Assembly: GCF_024346055.1 (NCBI RefSeq) | Contig: NZ_JAGQCH010000008.1 | Coordinates: 62,001-126,000 of the forward strand | Source: Cyanobium sp. Cruz CV13-4-11 | Lineage (GTDB): Bacteria > Cyanobacteriota > Cyanobacteriia > PCC-6307 > Cyanobiaceae | DNA: 64,000 nucleotides | Reading direction: 5' to 3' | The notes under the pieces: model-generated | What the model was told of the DNA's origin: nothing | Databases searched by the model: none | What the model saw: the letters and a program-made list of their open reading frames with translations, nothing else | Translations under genes and position numbers: made by a program | Shown: positions 16,956 to 24,902 of the stretch, in pieces | Layout of the letters: each line of letters begins with the position of its first letter | Numbering within the stretch: the first letter of the stretch is position 1

Positions 16956-18239
16956 CTAGGAGAAACGGAAGGAAAGGATGGTGATGTCATCCCGCTGGGG
17001 ATGACGGCCCCGAAACTGGTCAAGGGCATCGGCGAGTGCCTGGCGCTGGCGATCCAGAGGTTGACGGGCTAACTGGATCAGCCATTCCTTGAACTGCTGG
17101 GTGCCCAGGGAAAAACCGTCCTCGCCACCCGATTGGTCGAGCAGGCCGTCGGTGGTCAGGTAGTAGGTGCAGTCTGGCAATAGTGGGATGTCGTGGTCGG
17201 TATAGGCACCGATGCGCTGACTGCAGATGGCGCGAGGATCTCCTCCGAGCATGTGCATGGTTTGCCCATCACTCCAATAGAGATTGATCTTCGCTCCCGA
17301 AAATCTAAGTGTCCTGGCTTCAAAGTCAAGGCGGACCAGGCCAATATCCATGCTGGTCGCGATGGACTTGCTCATTTTAGCCCCGAGCAAAAGGGTGCGC
17401 ATTGCCCTATCGGTGCAGCTTAGAATTGCGGCAGGGGAAGTGATCCCAACTTCCATGATTGAGCGATCAATCCCTGCCCGGGCCAGCATCGTCATCATGG
17501 CGCCAGAGACCCCATGGCCGGCACAGTCGGCCACCCCGGCAAGGCAGTGGCCGCCTTCGGAGTGGAAGATGTAGTAGTCACCTCCAACCGTGTCCCGAGG
17601 CAGCCAGAGGATGAAATGGTCTTCGCCGAAAGTGTCCTGGAGTTGCCGATCCGGCAGGATCGAGCGCTGCAGCAGTCCGGCGTAGTTGATAGAGGACTCG
17701 ATTTGTTGATTGGCTTCCATTAACTGCTGATTGCTGGTCTCTCCCGCCACCAGAGCATCACGCATCTTGACGAGCACCATGTTGAAGGCCTGGGCCAGCT
17801 TGGCGATTTCGTCGTTTCTCCGGATTTTCAGCAGGCTGGTCATGTCATTGCCTTCGATTTCACTGGCTTCTCGCACCAATCGTGCGATCGGCAGAATGAT
17901 TCGCCGAGTGATGATCTGATAGGAGATGATCGCCAGTATGGCCAGCAACAACGTGAGAATCAACGAGACATAGCTCTCCGCAGAACGGGCTCCCGGAACC
18001 ATCAGCAACTGGATGGCGGCAATCACCAAATACAACAGAACCAGCCCATTGACAATGGCAATGAGTGTGAACACCTGTTGAATCGAGGCCACTTTTCTTG
18101 GCGATGGCAACGGGTGAGCTTGTCGCGAGCTCCTGTTGTCGCTGCTGGCCTCGCCCCCCCCGTCTTCCGGAGGACGGACCGGGATCTTCATCGCCTGAGG
18201 ATTCTTTAGGCCCGTGGTGGCCTTCAGGGTGTCGGGCAA
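16956..18239 (-). CDS. siaA: SiaA-type membrane PP2C/SpoIIE phosphatase with HAMP domain
   Basis: 427 residues. A Ser/Pro-rich cytoplasmic N terminus, two membrane segments (about 52-80 and 88-112) joined by a loop of under 10 residues, a HAMP-like linker (about 112-165), then a PP2C/SpoIIE phosphatase domain. Metal ligands are intact: GGDYY at 219-223, ADCAGHG at 237-243, a TTDGLLDQ motif and RDDITI near the end. By family it dephosphorylates SiaC and so turns on SiaD. The P. aeruginosa protein has a large periplasmic sensor between the two helices; here it is missing. First gene of the operon, divergent from the Ca2+/H+ exchanger gene. Confidence 0.92.
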   Translation of the reverse strand: MPDTLKATTGLKNPQAMKIPVRPPEDGGGEASSDNRSSRQAHPLPSPRKVASIQQVFTLIAIVNGLVLLYLVIAAIQLLMVPGARSAESYVSLILTLLLAILAIISYQIITRRIILPIARLVREASEIEGNDMTSLLKIRRNDEIAKLAQAFNMVLVKMRDALVAGETSNQQLMEANQQIESSINYAGLLQRSILPDRQLQDTFGEDHFILWLPRDTVGGDYYIFHSEGGHCLAGVADCAGHGVSGAMMTMLARAGIDRSIMEVGITSPAAILSCTDRAMRTLLLGAKMSKSIATSMDIGLVRLDFEARTLRFSGAKINLYWSDGQTMHMLGGDPRAICSQRIGAYTDHDIPLLPDCTYYLTTDGLLDQSGGEDGFSLGTQQFKEWLIQLARQPLDRQRQALADALDQFRGRHPQRDDITILSFRFS

Positions 18240-18372
18240 TCAGGAGAATGCTGCTGAATCCATTCTGCGCTGAAAGTCCCTGGTGCGCCGTCAACACCGC
18301 GACCCTGAAGGTCGTCGTAGGCCCACGATCCTGCAGCGTCCACGTTGATGGAGTGCCTGGCGATGGCCCCGT

Positions 18373-18399
18373 TGGTCAACAATCGGTCACAATGGGTCA
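18373..18399. promoter_or_regulatory. Triple GGTCA direct repeat in the siaA/cax intergenic region
   Basis: GGTCA occurs at 18373, 18385 and 18395, each followed by A or C and an AAT-type spacer, at 12- and 10-base spacing (about one helical turn). It lies between the divergent siaA and Ca2+/H+ exchanger genes and just before the preferred exchanger start, so it could be an operator. This is inferred from spacing only. Confidence 0.3.
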
Positions 18400-18416
18400 C
18401 CGAATCGGCCCCCTCC

Positions 18417-19529
18417 ATGCCCGCTCGCCTGCGCATCGCCATCGGCCTGCTGGTGATGCTGCCGGTGGCAGCGGCCGCCGACCGGCTCCACTGGGGCGAT
18501 GGGATCGTCTTCGTCACCTCGATCCTTTCGATCATCCCCCTGGCGATCCTGCTCAGCACCGCCACAGAGGAGCTGTCCATCACCCTTGGCCCCTCGATCG
18601 GGGCCCTGCTCAATGCCCTGTTCGGCAACGCAACCGAACTGATCATTGCCCTGGCAGCCCTGAAGGCCGGTCTGGTGGACATCGTCAAGGCCAGCATCAC
18701 CGGGACGGTGATGGCCAACCTGCTGCTGGCCCTGGGCCTGTCGATGCTGGTGGGGGGCATCGGCCGCACTGAGCAACGCTTCCAGCCGGTGGTGGCCCGG
18801 GTCAACGGTTCGGCCATGACCCTGGCCGTTCTGGCGATCCTGATCCCGAGCCTGCGGGGGATGGTGGCTGGCGATGGGGGGCTGGATGCCGGCGCCGCCG
18901 AATCCTTTTCGCTGTTCGTGGCCTGGGTGCTGCTGGCCGTCTATGCCCTCACGCTGCTGTTCTCCTTGAAAACCCACCGCACTCTTTATGCGGTGGCGGA
19001 GGCCGACCTGCTCGAGGACGGAGCGGATCCAGACCACCCCGGCGCCAGTAGTCACCGCCCCCCCCTGCTGCCCTGGGTCGCCGTGCTGTTGGCGGCCACC
19101 GTTGGCCTGGCCTATGCCTCCGAGCTGTTTGTGGGCGTCGTCGAGACCGTCACCGAATCCCTCGGACTCTCGGCCCTGTTCACCGGTGTGATTCTGCTCC
19201 CCCTGCTGGGTGGTGCCGCCGAGTACCTCACCGCCGTGAGCATGGCGCGTAAGGACAAGATGGACCTGGCGGTGTCGGTGGCCCTGGGCTCCACCCTGCT
19301 GGTGGGGCTGCTGGTGGTGCCGGTGCTGCTGCTGGTGGCCCCCCTGCTCGGGCATCCGCTCGACCTCAGCTTCAACGTCTATGAGGTGGTGGCGGTGGCC
19401 ACGGCCGTTCTGGTGAGCAACCTGGTCAGCCTCGACGGTCGCTCCGACTGGCTCGAGGGTGTGCTGCTGCTGGCCGCCTATGCCATCCTCGCCGCCGGGT
19501 TCTTCTTCCAGAGCAGCCCCCTGACATGA
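18417..19529 (+). CDS. Calcium/proton exchanger (CaCA family, Cax type)
   Basis: 370 residues from the ATG at 18417; an in-frame ATG at 18345 would add 24 residues. About 11 hydrophobic helices in two halves, each with the alpha-repeat motif of the family: GNATELIIALAALKAG in the first half and GGAAEYLTAVSMARKDKMDLA in the second. The acidic linker (about residues 200-225: EADLLEDGADPDHPG) separates the halves. It exports Ca2+ in exchange for protons. The stop codon overlaps the pentapeptide gene start by four bases (ATGA), so the two are likely co-translated. Confidence 0.92.
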   Translation: MPARLRIAIGLLVMLPVAAAADRLHWGDGIVFVTSILSIIPLAILLSTATEELSITLGPSIGALLNALFGNATELIIALAALKAGLVDIVKASITGTVMANLLLALGLSMLVGGIGRTEQRFQPVVARVNGSAMTLAVLAILIPSLRGMVAGDGGLDAGAAESFSLFVAWVLLAVYALTLLFSLKTHRTLYAVAEADLLEDGADPDHPGASSHRPPLLPWVAVLLAATVGLAYASELFVGVVETVTESLGLSALFTGVILLPLLGGAAEYLTAVSMARKDKMDLAVSVALGSTLLVGLLVVPVLLLVAPLLGHPLDLSFNVYEVVAVATAVLVSNLVSLDGRSDWLEGVLLLAAYAILAAGFFFQSSPLT

Positions 19530-20707
19530 GCACAAAACCGGACGATTGCTCCCTGGCCGCCGCCGCTGGTCCGCCCCTGGCCCTGCGCGCCGGCGGCCCC
19601 TGGACGCGCCTGCTTCATGGGGCGGGGATGCAGTTGCTTCTGACCCTTCTGGTCCTGCTGGCGGCCCTGCTGCTGGGCCTGGCCTGGCTGGCCCTGGCGG
19701 CGGCCCTGCTGACGCTGGCCCTGGCCCTGCGCCAGCTTCTGCCGCCGCTCTGGCAGCTTCTGGTCCGCCACCTTGAAGACCCCCCCACGGTCCGGCTGGT
19801 GGCGACCCTCGCCCTGGTCCTGGCCCTGCTCTCGATTCCGCTGGCCCTCGGCTGGCTCGACCCGCTGCTGGCGATCTACCGCAACGGTGACTGGGAGGCG
19901 ATCGGTGCCTTCGGCGAGGGGGTGATCGGGGCCGTCGGCTCGATCCTGGTGGCCTTGGTGGCCCTGATGATCGCCTGGCGCCAGGTGATGGTGGATCAGC
20001 GGCTTACCACCCAGCAGAACCGCATCACCCAGGCCCAGACGATTGACAGCTTCATCCATGGCATCTCGGAGCTGATCAGCGACGAGGAGGGGCTGCTGGA
20101 GGACTGGCCCCTGGAGCGCATGCTGGCGGAGGGACGTCTGGCGGCGGTTCTGAGCAGCATCGATGGCGACGGCAAGGCAAGGATCCTTCGCTTCCTCTCC
20201 CACGCCAGGCTTCTCACCCCCCTGCGCCGCGACCAGCGGCTGGGACGCGCCATCCTCGACGGCGAGGGCAGCTACGAAGAAGACCGGCCGAAGGGGGTTC
20301 CCGTCATCCGCTTGCAGAGCATGCTGCGGGGAGCTGATCTCGCCGGCACCGACCTGCGGGCCATCGACTTCAACGGTGCCGATCTCTCCGGCGCCGACCT
20401 CTCCGGCGCTGACCTGGCCGAGGCCAACCTGGCGGCCGTCAACCTCGTCGGGGCCAATCTCCAGGGCTCCTGCCTGCAGGCCACCCGGTTCTTTTACGGG
20501 GATGCCCTGGTGGCCACCCCGCACCAGGCCCAGATCGAGCCGGATCACACCGAGGGCATTGGCACCGGTGCCCGGGTGGAGAACGTCAATCTCAGTGGGG
20601 TTCGGCAGCTGGATCCGGGCAACCGCGCCTACCTGGCGGCCTGGTGCGGGGTTCGCTCCCGCCAGACTCTGCCTGGTGGCGTCAAGGGTCTCCCCAACCG
20701 GCTGTAA
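19526..20707 (+). CDS. Membrane-anchored pentapeptide repeat protein
   Basis: 393 residues. Three hydrophobic regions (about 35-75, 88-112, 128-152) are followed by a helical cytoplasmic linker, then a short pentapeptide repeat block of A(D/N)LxG units (about 270-318: ADLSGADLSGADLAEANL) that should form a right-handed beta helix. The tail is non-repetitive. Function unknown; such proteins are common in cyanobacteria. Overlap of its start with the Ca2+/H+ exchanger stop suggests a linked role in ion or membrane stress, which is inference. Confidence 0.88.
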   Translation: MSTKPDDCSLAAAAGPPLALRAGGPWTRLLHGAGMQLLLTLLVLLAALLLGLAWLALAAALLTLALALRQLLPPLWQLLVRHLEDPPTVRLVATLALVLALLSIPLALGWLDPLLAIYRNGDWEAIGAFGEGVIGAVGSILVALVALMIAWRQVMVDQRLTTQQNRITQAQTIDSFIHGISELISDEEGLLEDWPLERMLAEGRLAAVLSSIDGDGKARILRFLSHARLLTPLRRDQRLGRAILDGEGSYEEDRPKGVPVIRLQSMLRGADLAGTDLRAIDFNGADLSGADLSGADLAEANLAAVNLVGANLQGSCLQATRFFYGDALVATPHQAQIEPDHTEGIGTGARVENVNLSGVRQLDPGNRAYLAAWCGVRSRQTLPGGVKGLPNRL

Positions 20708-20725
20708 GGTCGGGCGATCCATCCT

Positions 20726-20810
20726 GGAGGGGTGGTCGAGTGGTTGATGGCTCCGGTCTTGAAAACCGGCGAGGTGAAAGCCTCCGCGGGTTCGAATCCC
20801 GCCCCCTCCG
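20726..20810 (+). tRNA. tRNA-Ser (anticodon UGA)
   Basis: 85-nt class II tRNA. Acceptor arms GGAGGGG and CCCCTCC pair perfectly and the discriminator is G. The anticodon loop CTTGAAA between CCGGT and ACCGG carries TGA, reading UCN serine codons. A long variable arm (GAGGTGAAAGCCTC) is typical of tRNA-Ser, and the T arm contains GGTTCGAATCC. The 3' CCA is not encoded. It sits 18 bases after the pentapeptide gene. Confidence 0.97.
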
Positions 20811-20845
20811 TCTTTCTCCCCAGGCCCGTCCCTGCGTCCGGCGGC

Positions 20846-23356
20846 TCAGGTCCCCTCGGCCCGTTCCGCCTGCTGCCGCAGCTTCTGGAGCCGCTCCAGC
20901 AGCGATTCGTTGCTCATCCGGTTGTTGAGCCGCTCCGCCAGCAGGGGGAAGGCCATTGGGCCGGGACGGAGCAGGCGCCGCTGCAGCCATTCACTCCCGC
21001 GCAGGCGCTGCAGGGTGCTGAGCAGGCGTTCGAGGTCGAGCTGTTCCTCCAGCACTTCACCGCGGGCCTGGGCCAGCAGCAGGTTGCCGGGTTCGTGGCG
21101 CTCGAACACATCAAAGAGCAGGGCGGCACTGATCTGCAACTGGCCGCCGGAGCGGGCCTGGCCGGGGTAGCCGTTGACCACCAGTCCACTCACCTGGGCG
21201 ATGGAACGGAACCGACGGCGGCACAACTCCGAGAGGTTCACGGCCCCCTCCAGATCCTGAAGCAGACCTTCCGGATCCAGCAGGGTCTGGCCATGCCGCT
21301 CGAGCAGCTCCTCGAAGGGGTAGTCCCGGGCCGCGAGCAGCTCGAAGCCGTAGTCGTTCACCGACACCGTGAAGGTGCCGGGTTGATGGCGGGCCAGCCG
21401 CCATGACCAGAGGAAGCCCAGGCCCTCATGCACGAAGCGTCCTTCGAAGGGGTAGGCGTAGAGATGGCTGCCCTCCCGGGTGTGACACACCTCCACCAGA
21501 AACTGCTGGCTCCGGGGCAGGGCGGAGAGCTGCACCTGGCGCTCCAGCAGCGGCCGCAGGGCCTGCAGTTCGGGTGTGTCCAGCATGAATCCCTTCTCCC
21601 CATCGAGGGCGCGGGCGCAGCGGTCGACCTCTGCGCGCAGATGGGCGCTGAGCAGATCGGAGAGGGCCATCTGGCCCCCGCCCCAGGCCGGCACCGTGGC
21701 GCTGCGGCGCGTCGTGGCCTTGACCATCGCCGTCATCTCCCGCAACCTGACGAACTCCAGCTGGCGCCCGGCGAAGAAGAAGACATCCCCGGGTTTGAGC
21801 CGGCCGATGAACACTTCCTCCACATGCCCCAGCACGGCCCCGCGCACGAAGCGCACGGTCACGGCCCGATCGGCGCTGATCGTGCCGATGTTGAGCCGGT
21901 GCAGGCGGGCCACGGCCGTCTCCCGCACCACGAAGCGCTGGGGGACGCCCGCGCCTGCCTCCGGCGGCTCCCGCTCCAGCTTGCGGTAGCGCGGATAGGC
22001 CCCCAGGCAGTCCCCCCCGTGCTCGAGAAAGCGCAGGCACCACTCCCAGCGGCTCCGCTCCAGCTGGCGGTAGCTCCAGGTGCGGCGCACGGCCTCAAAC
22101 GTCGCCTCGGGCTCGAAGCCCGGACCGCAGGCCAGGGTCACCAGATGCTGCAGCAGCACATCGAGCGGCTCCTCTGGCGGGCGGCGGTGTTCCACCAGCC
22201 CCACCCCCAGCCCCCGGCGCATCGCGGAGACCTCCAGCAGTTCCAGGGCGTTGGTGGGCATGAACAGCACCTGGGCCGTGCCGCCCGGGGCATGGGCAGA
22301 ACGTCCAGCCCGCTGCAGCAGGCGGGCCAGGTTCTTGGCACTGCCGATCTGCACCACCCGCTCCACCGGCTGGAAGTCGACCCCCAGATCGAGGGAGCTG
22401 GTGCAGACCACCCAGCGGATCGTGGCGGCCTTTACCCCCGCCTCGATGGCCTCGCGCTCGGACCGGTCGATGGCGCTGTGGTGCAGGGCCAGGGACCCTT
22501 CCATCTCGGGGCAGGCGAAGCGCAGGCACTGGTGCCAGCGCTCGGCCTGGTTGCGGGTGTTGGTGAACAGCAGCGTGGAGACCGTGGGCTCCATGGCCGC
22601 CACCAGCTCCTCATACATGCGCAGGCCCAGATGGCCGGCCCAGGGGAAGCCGTCGATCGTGTCGGGCAGCAGGCTGCGGATTTCGGTGTCCCGCCGGATC
22701 CGCGCCGTGATGATCAGCGGCTCGACGCCGGCACCCACCGCGGCCCGGGCCGCCTCCTCCAGGTTGCCGATGGTGGCGCTGATCGCCCAGGTGCGCAGGG
22801 CCGGCCGCCGGCTCCGCAGCCAGCTCAGGCACAGCTCGCTCTGGGAGCCCCGCTTGCTGCCCATCAGCTCGTGCCATTCGTCGATCACCACCGCCTCGAG
22901 GTCGGCGAACAGGGCCTCGGCCCGGGGGCTGGCCAGCAGCAGCGACAGGGACTCCGGGGTGGTGATCAGGATCTGCGGCGGCGTCTTCAGCTGCTTGCCG
23001 CGTTCGTGGCTGCTGGTGTCACCGTTGCGCAGTCCCACCCGCAGCGGCCAGCCCATGGTGTCGATCGGTTCCCGGATCGCCAGCAGCAGGTCGCGGCTCA
23101 GGGCCCGCAGGGGTGTCAGCACCACCAGGCGCAGACCACCCGCAGGCCCGGCGCCATCGTTCTCCGCCAGCATGGCCGCAATCGGCCCCATCACGGCGGC
23201 GTAGGTCTTGCCGGAGCCGGTGGGCACCTGGATCAGGCCGCTGGCCCCCTCCAGGTAGGCCCGCCAGCTCTGCCGCTGGAAGGGCATCGGCCGCCAGCCG
23301 CGGCGGTCGAACCAGGCCTCGATCGGCCGCAGCGCCGCCGCGGTGGAAGGGGTCAA
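20846..23356 (-). CDS. Ligase-associated DEXH-box DNA helicase (Lhr-like)
   Basis: 836 residues. Superfamily 2 helicase of the Lhr type: Q-motif region RPMPFQRQSW, Walker A PTGSGKT at 45-51, TPLRALSRD (Ia), TTPESLSLLL, Walker B DEWHELMGSKRG, SATIGN (III) and QRAGRSAH (VI). A long C-terminal Lhr-specific region follows (about 400-836). Proteins of this subfamily are encoded with an ATP-dependent DNA ligase, a beta-lactamase-fold exonuclease and a phosphoesterase; the ligase and exonuclease genes lie 4-10 kb away on the same strand. Probably a 3'-5' DNA helicase in repair. Confidence 0.93.
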   Translation of the reverse strand: MTPSTAAALRPIEAWFDRRGWRPMPFQRQSWRAYLEGASGLIQVPTGSGKTYAAVMGPIAAMLAENDGAGPAGGLRLVVLTPLRALSRDLLLAIREPIDTMGWPLRVGLRNGDTSSHERGKQLKTPPQILITTPESLSLLLASPRAEALFADLEAVVIDEWHELMGSKRGSQSELCLSWLRSRRPALRTWAISATIGNLEEAARAAVGAGVEPLIITARIRRDTEIRSLLPDTIDGFPWAGHLGLRMYEELVAAMEPTVSTLLFTNTRNQAERWHQCLRFACPEMEGSLALHHSAIDRSEREAIEAGVKAATIRWVVCTSSLDLGVDFQPVERVVQIGSAKNLARLLQRAGRSAHAPGGTAQVLFMPTNALELLEVSAMRRGLGVGLVEHRRPPEEPLDVLLQHLVTLACGPGFEPEATFEAVRRTWSYRQLERSRWEWCLRFLEHGGDCLGAYPRYRKLEREPPEAGAGVPQRFVVRETAVARLHRLNIGTISADRAVTVRFVRGAVLGHVEEVFIGRLKPGDVFFFAGRQLEFVRLREMTAMVKATTRRSATVPAWGGGQMALSDLLSAHLRAEVDRCARALDGEKGFMLDTPELQALRPLLERQVQLSALPRSQQFLVEVCHTREGSHLYAYPFEGRFVHEGLGFLWSWRLARHQPGTFTVSVNDYGFELLAARDYPFEELLERHGQTLLDPEGLLQDLEGAVNLSELCRRRFRSIAQVSGLVVNGYPGQARSGGQLQISAALLFDVFERHEPGNLLLAQARGEVLEEQLDLERLLSTLQRLRGSEWLQRRLLRPGPMAFPLLAERLNNRMSNESLLERLQKLRQQAERAEGT

Positions 23357-23368
23357 GGGGGCGGCGGA

Positions 23369-23578
23369 TCAGGTGGAAAGCACCGCCACCACCACGGCGG
23401 CGATGGCCAGGATCACGGCCCCCAGCACCACCCCGGCGGCGATGTTGCCCCGGCGGATCTCGGCGCGGTAGTCGATCGGCGAGAGGCGATCGAAGAGCAG
23501 CAGCCCGAGGTAGATGAGGATGATGCCCAGAAAGGTCCAGCCGACCATCAGCAGCATCTGGAGCAGTGGTTTGACCAT
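23369..23578 (-). CDS. DUF350 (YjfL-type) small membrane protein
   Basis: 69 residues with two hydrophobic helices (about 9-29 and 46-67). The linking segment DRLSPIDYRAEIRRGN, followed by a Gly-rich second helix starting AAGVVLGA, is typical of DUF350 proteins. These are often encoded beside DUF4178, PspA-like and polyamine genes. Here it precedes the helicase gene on the minus strand and is divergent from the operon that ends in DUF4178. Full-length DUF350 proteins often have four helices, so this is a one-unit form. Confidence 0.82.
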   Translation of the reverse strand: MVKPLLQMLLMVGWTFLGIILIYLGLLLFDRLSPIDYRAEIRRGNIAAGVVLGAVILAIAAVVVAVLST

Positions 23579-23632
23579 CCCCTCGTTTCAACGCCGTCAC
23601 CACCGTAGGGATGGACAGGGGGTCAGCTCCTG

Positions 23633-24667
23633 ATGGCGCCGGCTTCCCTGGGCGGGCGTCGCGATCCGGCCCTGCTGCTCTGGCCCCTGGCCAGCCTGGT
23701 GCTGCCGCTGCTTCCCCTGCTGGTGCTGCTGCTGTCAGCCCTGGAAGGGCAACGCCGGCTGCTGATGGTGGTGCCGGAGGGTCAGCGGGTGCTCAGTGTC
23801 CCCTTCGTGTTGGAGGACGGTTGGTTGGGCAGCCCCCGGCTGGAACTGACGGCCGAGATCCCGCCCAACAGCTTGATCGCGCTGGAGGTGGCCCTCCTCG
23901 ACGCCAGCGGCCGCACCGTGCTGGACCTCACCAAGGATGGCTGGCGTGCCAGTGGTACCTGGGCGGAGGAGGGGGAGACCGGCACCTGGCAGGAAGACGA
24001 CGCGGGCCTGGCGCTGGCGCTGCGTCCCGGCCGCAGCGGCCGCTTCCAGTTGGCGGTGCAGGTGCAGGATCTGCTCGATGAGGCGGGCCAGCCGCTGCCC
24101 AGCCCGGTTGTCGTGCGCGGCAGCGTGCGCAACCACAGCGTTGAGGCCCCGCTGCTGTTGTTCACCGCCGTGCTGTCGCTGGCGGTGGTGCAGGTGCTGC
24201 TGCTGGCCTGCTACGGCATCAGCCGGGGCCGCTGGGTCCAGCGCAGCCAGGAGGCAAGCGCCGCGATCCGCTGCGAGGCCGGTGGCCCGGGGCTGGTGCG
24301 ACTGGGCGTGGTGGCACGCTGGGAGCTGCCCCATGACGATCCGCCGCTGGGGGCGCCCCCGGACCCAGCGCCCCTGGAGCTACGGGTGAGCGATGCCCAG
24401 GGGCGCCCCCTCCTGCAGCATTGGGAGAGGGTCGCCGTCGCCCACCGCTCCAATGATGGCGACCACTGGTTGTCCGTGCGCCTCACCCTGCACCTGCGGC
24501 TTCCGGAACACGCCAGCTACCGCTTTCGGGTGGCGCTGCCGGAGGCGTTCCGTGTTGCTGGCGACGCCTGGGAGATCGAATGGCTGCAGCTCACGGTCGA
24601 GGACGGTCGGATGACCGCCTGGCCGGTGTCCGTTCTGCCCCTGGGAGGGGCGGTGGAGGGCCGCTGA
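23633..24667 (+). CDS. Conserved hypothetical bitopic membrane protein
   Basis: 344 residues. Helix 1 at about 13-36 acts as a signal anchor. The region from 37 to 170 is beta-rich and should be outside the membrane (segments such as GRSGRFQLAVQVQDLLDE). Helix 2 at 172-194 returns the chain to the cytoplasm, where residues 200-344 form a second beta-rich domain. No known family recognised. It is the first gene of a four-gene plus-strand unit leading to a spermidine-synthase-like gene and DUF4178; the next gene begins one base after its stop. Confidence 0.75.
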   Translation: MAPASLGGRRDPALLLWPLASLVLPLLPLLVLLLSALEGQRRLLMVVPEGQRVLSVPFVLEDGWLGSPRLELTAEIPPNSLIALEVALLDASGRTVLDLTKDGWRASGTWAEEGETGTWQEDDAGLALALRPGRSGRFQLAVQVQDLLDEAGQPLPSPVVVRGSVRNHSVEAPLLLFTAVLSLAVVQVLLLACYGISRGRWVQRSQEASAAIRCEAGGPGLVRLGVVARWELPHDDPPLGAPPDPAPLELRVSDAQGRPLLQHWERVAVAHRSNDGDHWLSVRLTLHLRLPEHASYRFRVALPEAFRVAGDAWEIEWLQLTVEDGRMTAWPVSVLPLGGAVEGR

Positions 24668-24668
24668 G

Positions 24669-24902
24669 ATGGCCGACGAACGGGGACTGCTGCTGCTGCT
24701 GGCCGTTGCGGCGGTTGCCATCGGCACCGTCACGGCCGTGACCCGCCCCGGCCTCTGGCGCCTCGGCCAGGACGGCACCCCCACCGCCGGCAGCGGTGTG
24801 CGCTACGGCGGCAGCTACCGGGCCGGGCGATGGGTGGCGGCCCCGTCCCGTCGCCAGGACTGGTCCGGCTTCCAGGGGCGCGGTCCCGGCGCGGCCAAGT
24901 GA
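24669..24902 (+). CDS. Small conserved hypothetical protein with N-terminal membrane helix
   Basis: 77 residues. Residues 6-24 are hydrophobic, consistent with a signal anchor or signal peptide. The rest is Gly/Ser/Arg-rich and low in order-promoting residues. Its stop overlaps the next start (GTGA), which ties it to the aminopropyltransferase-like gene. Function unknown. Support for it being real is mainly the compact operon spacing on both sides. Confidence 0.6.
   Translation: MADERGLLLLLAVAAVAIGTVTAVTRPGLWRLGQDGTPTAGSGVRYGGSYRAGRWVAAPSRRQDWSGFQGRGPGAAK

Noticed and set aside
21428-23608. Long open frame (726 codons) opposite the helicase gene
   Set aside because: The opposite strand encodes a helicase with all motifs. 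This frame is His/Gln/Gly-rich and matches no family, a typical shadow in high-GC DNA.
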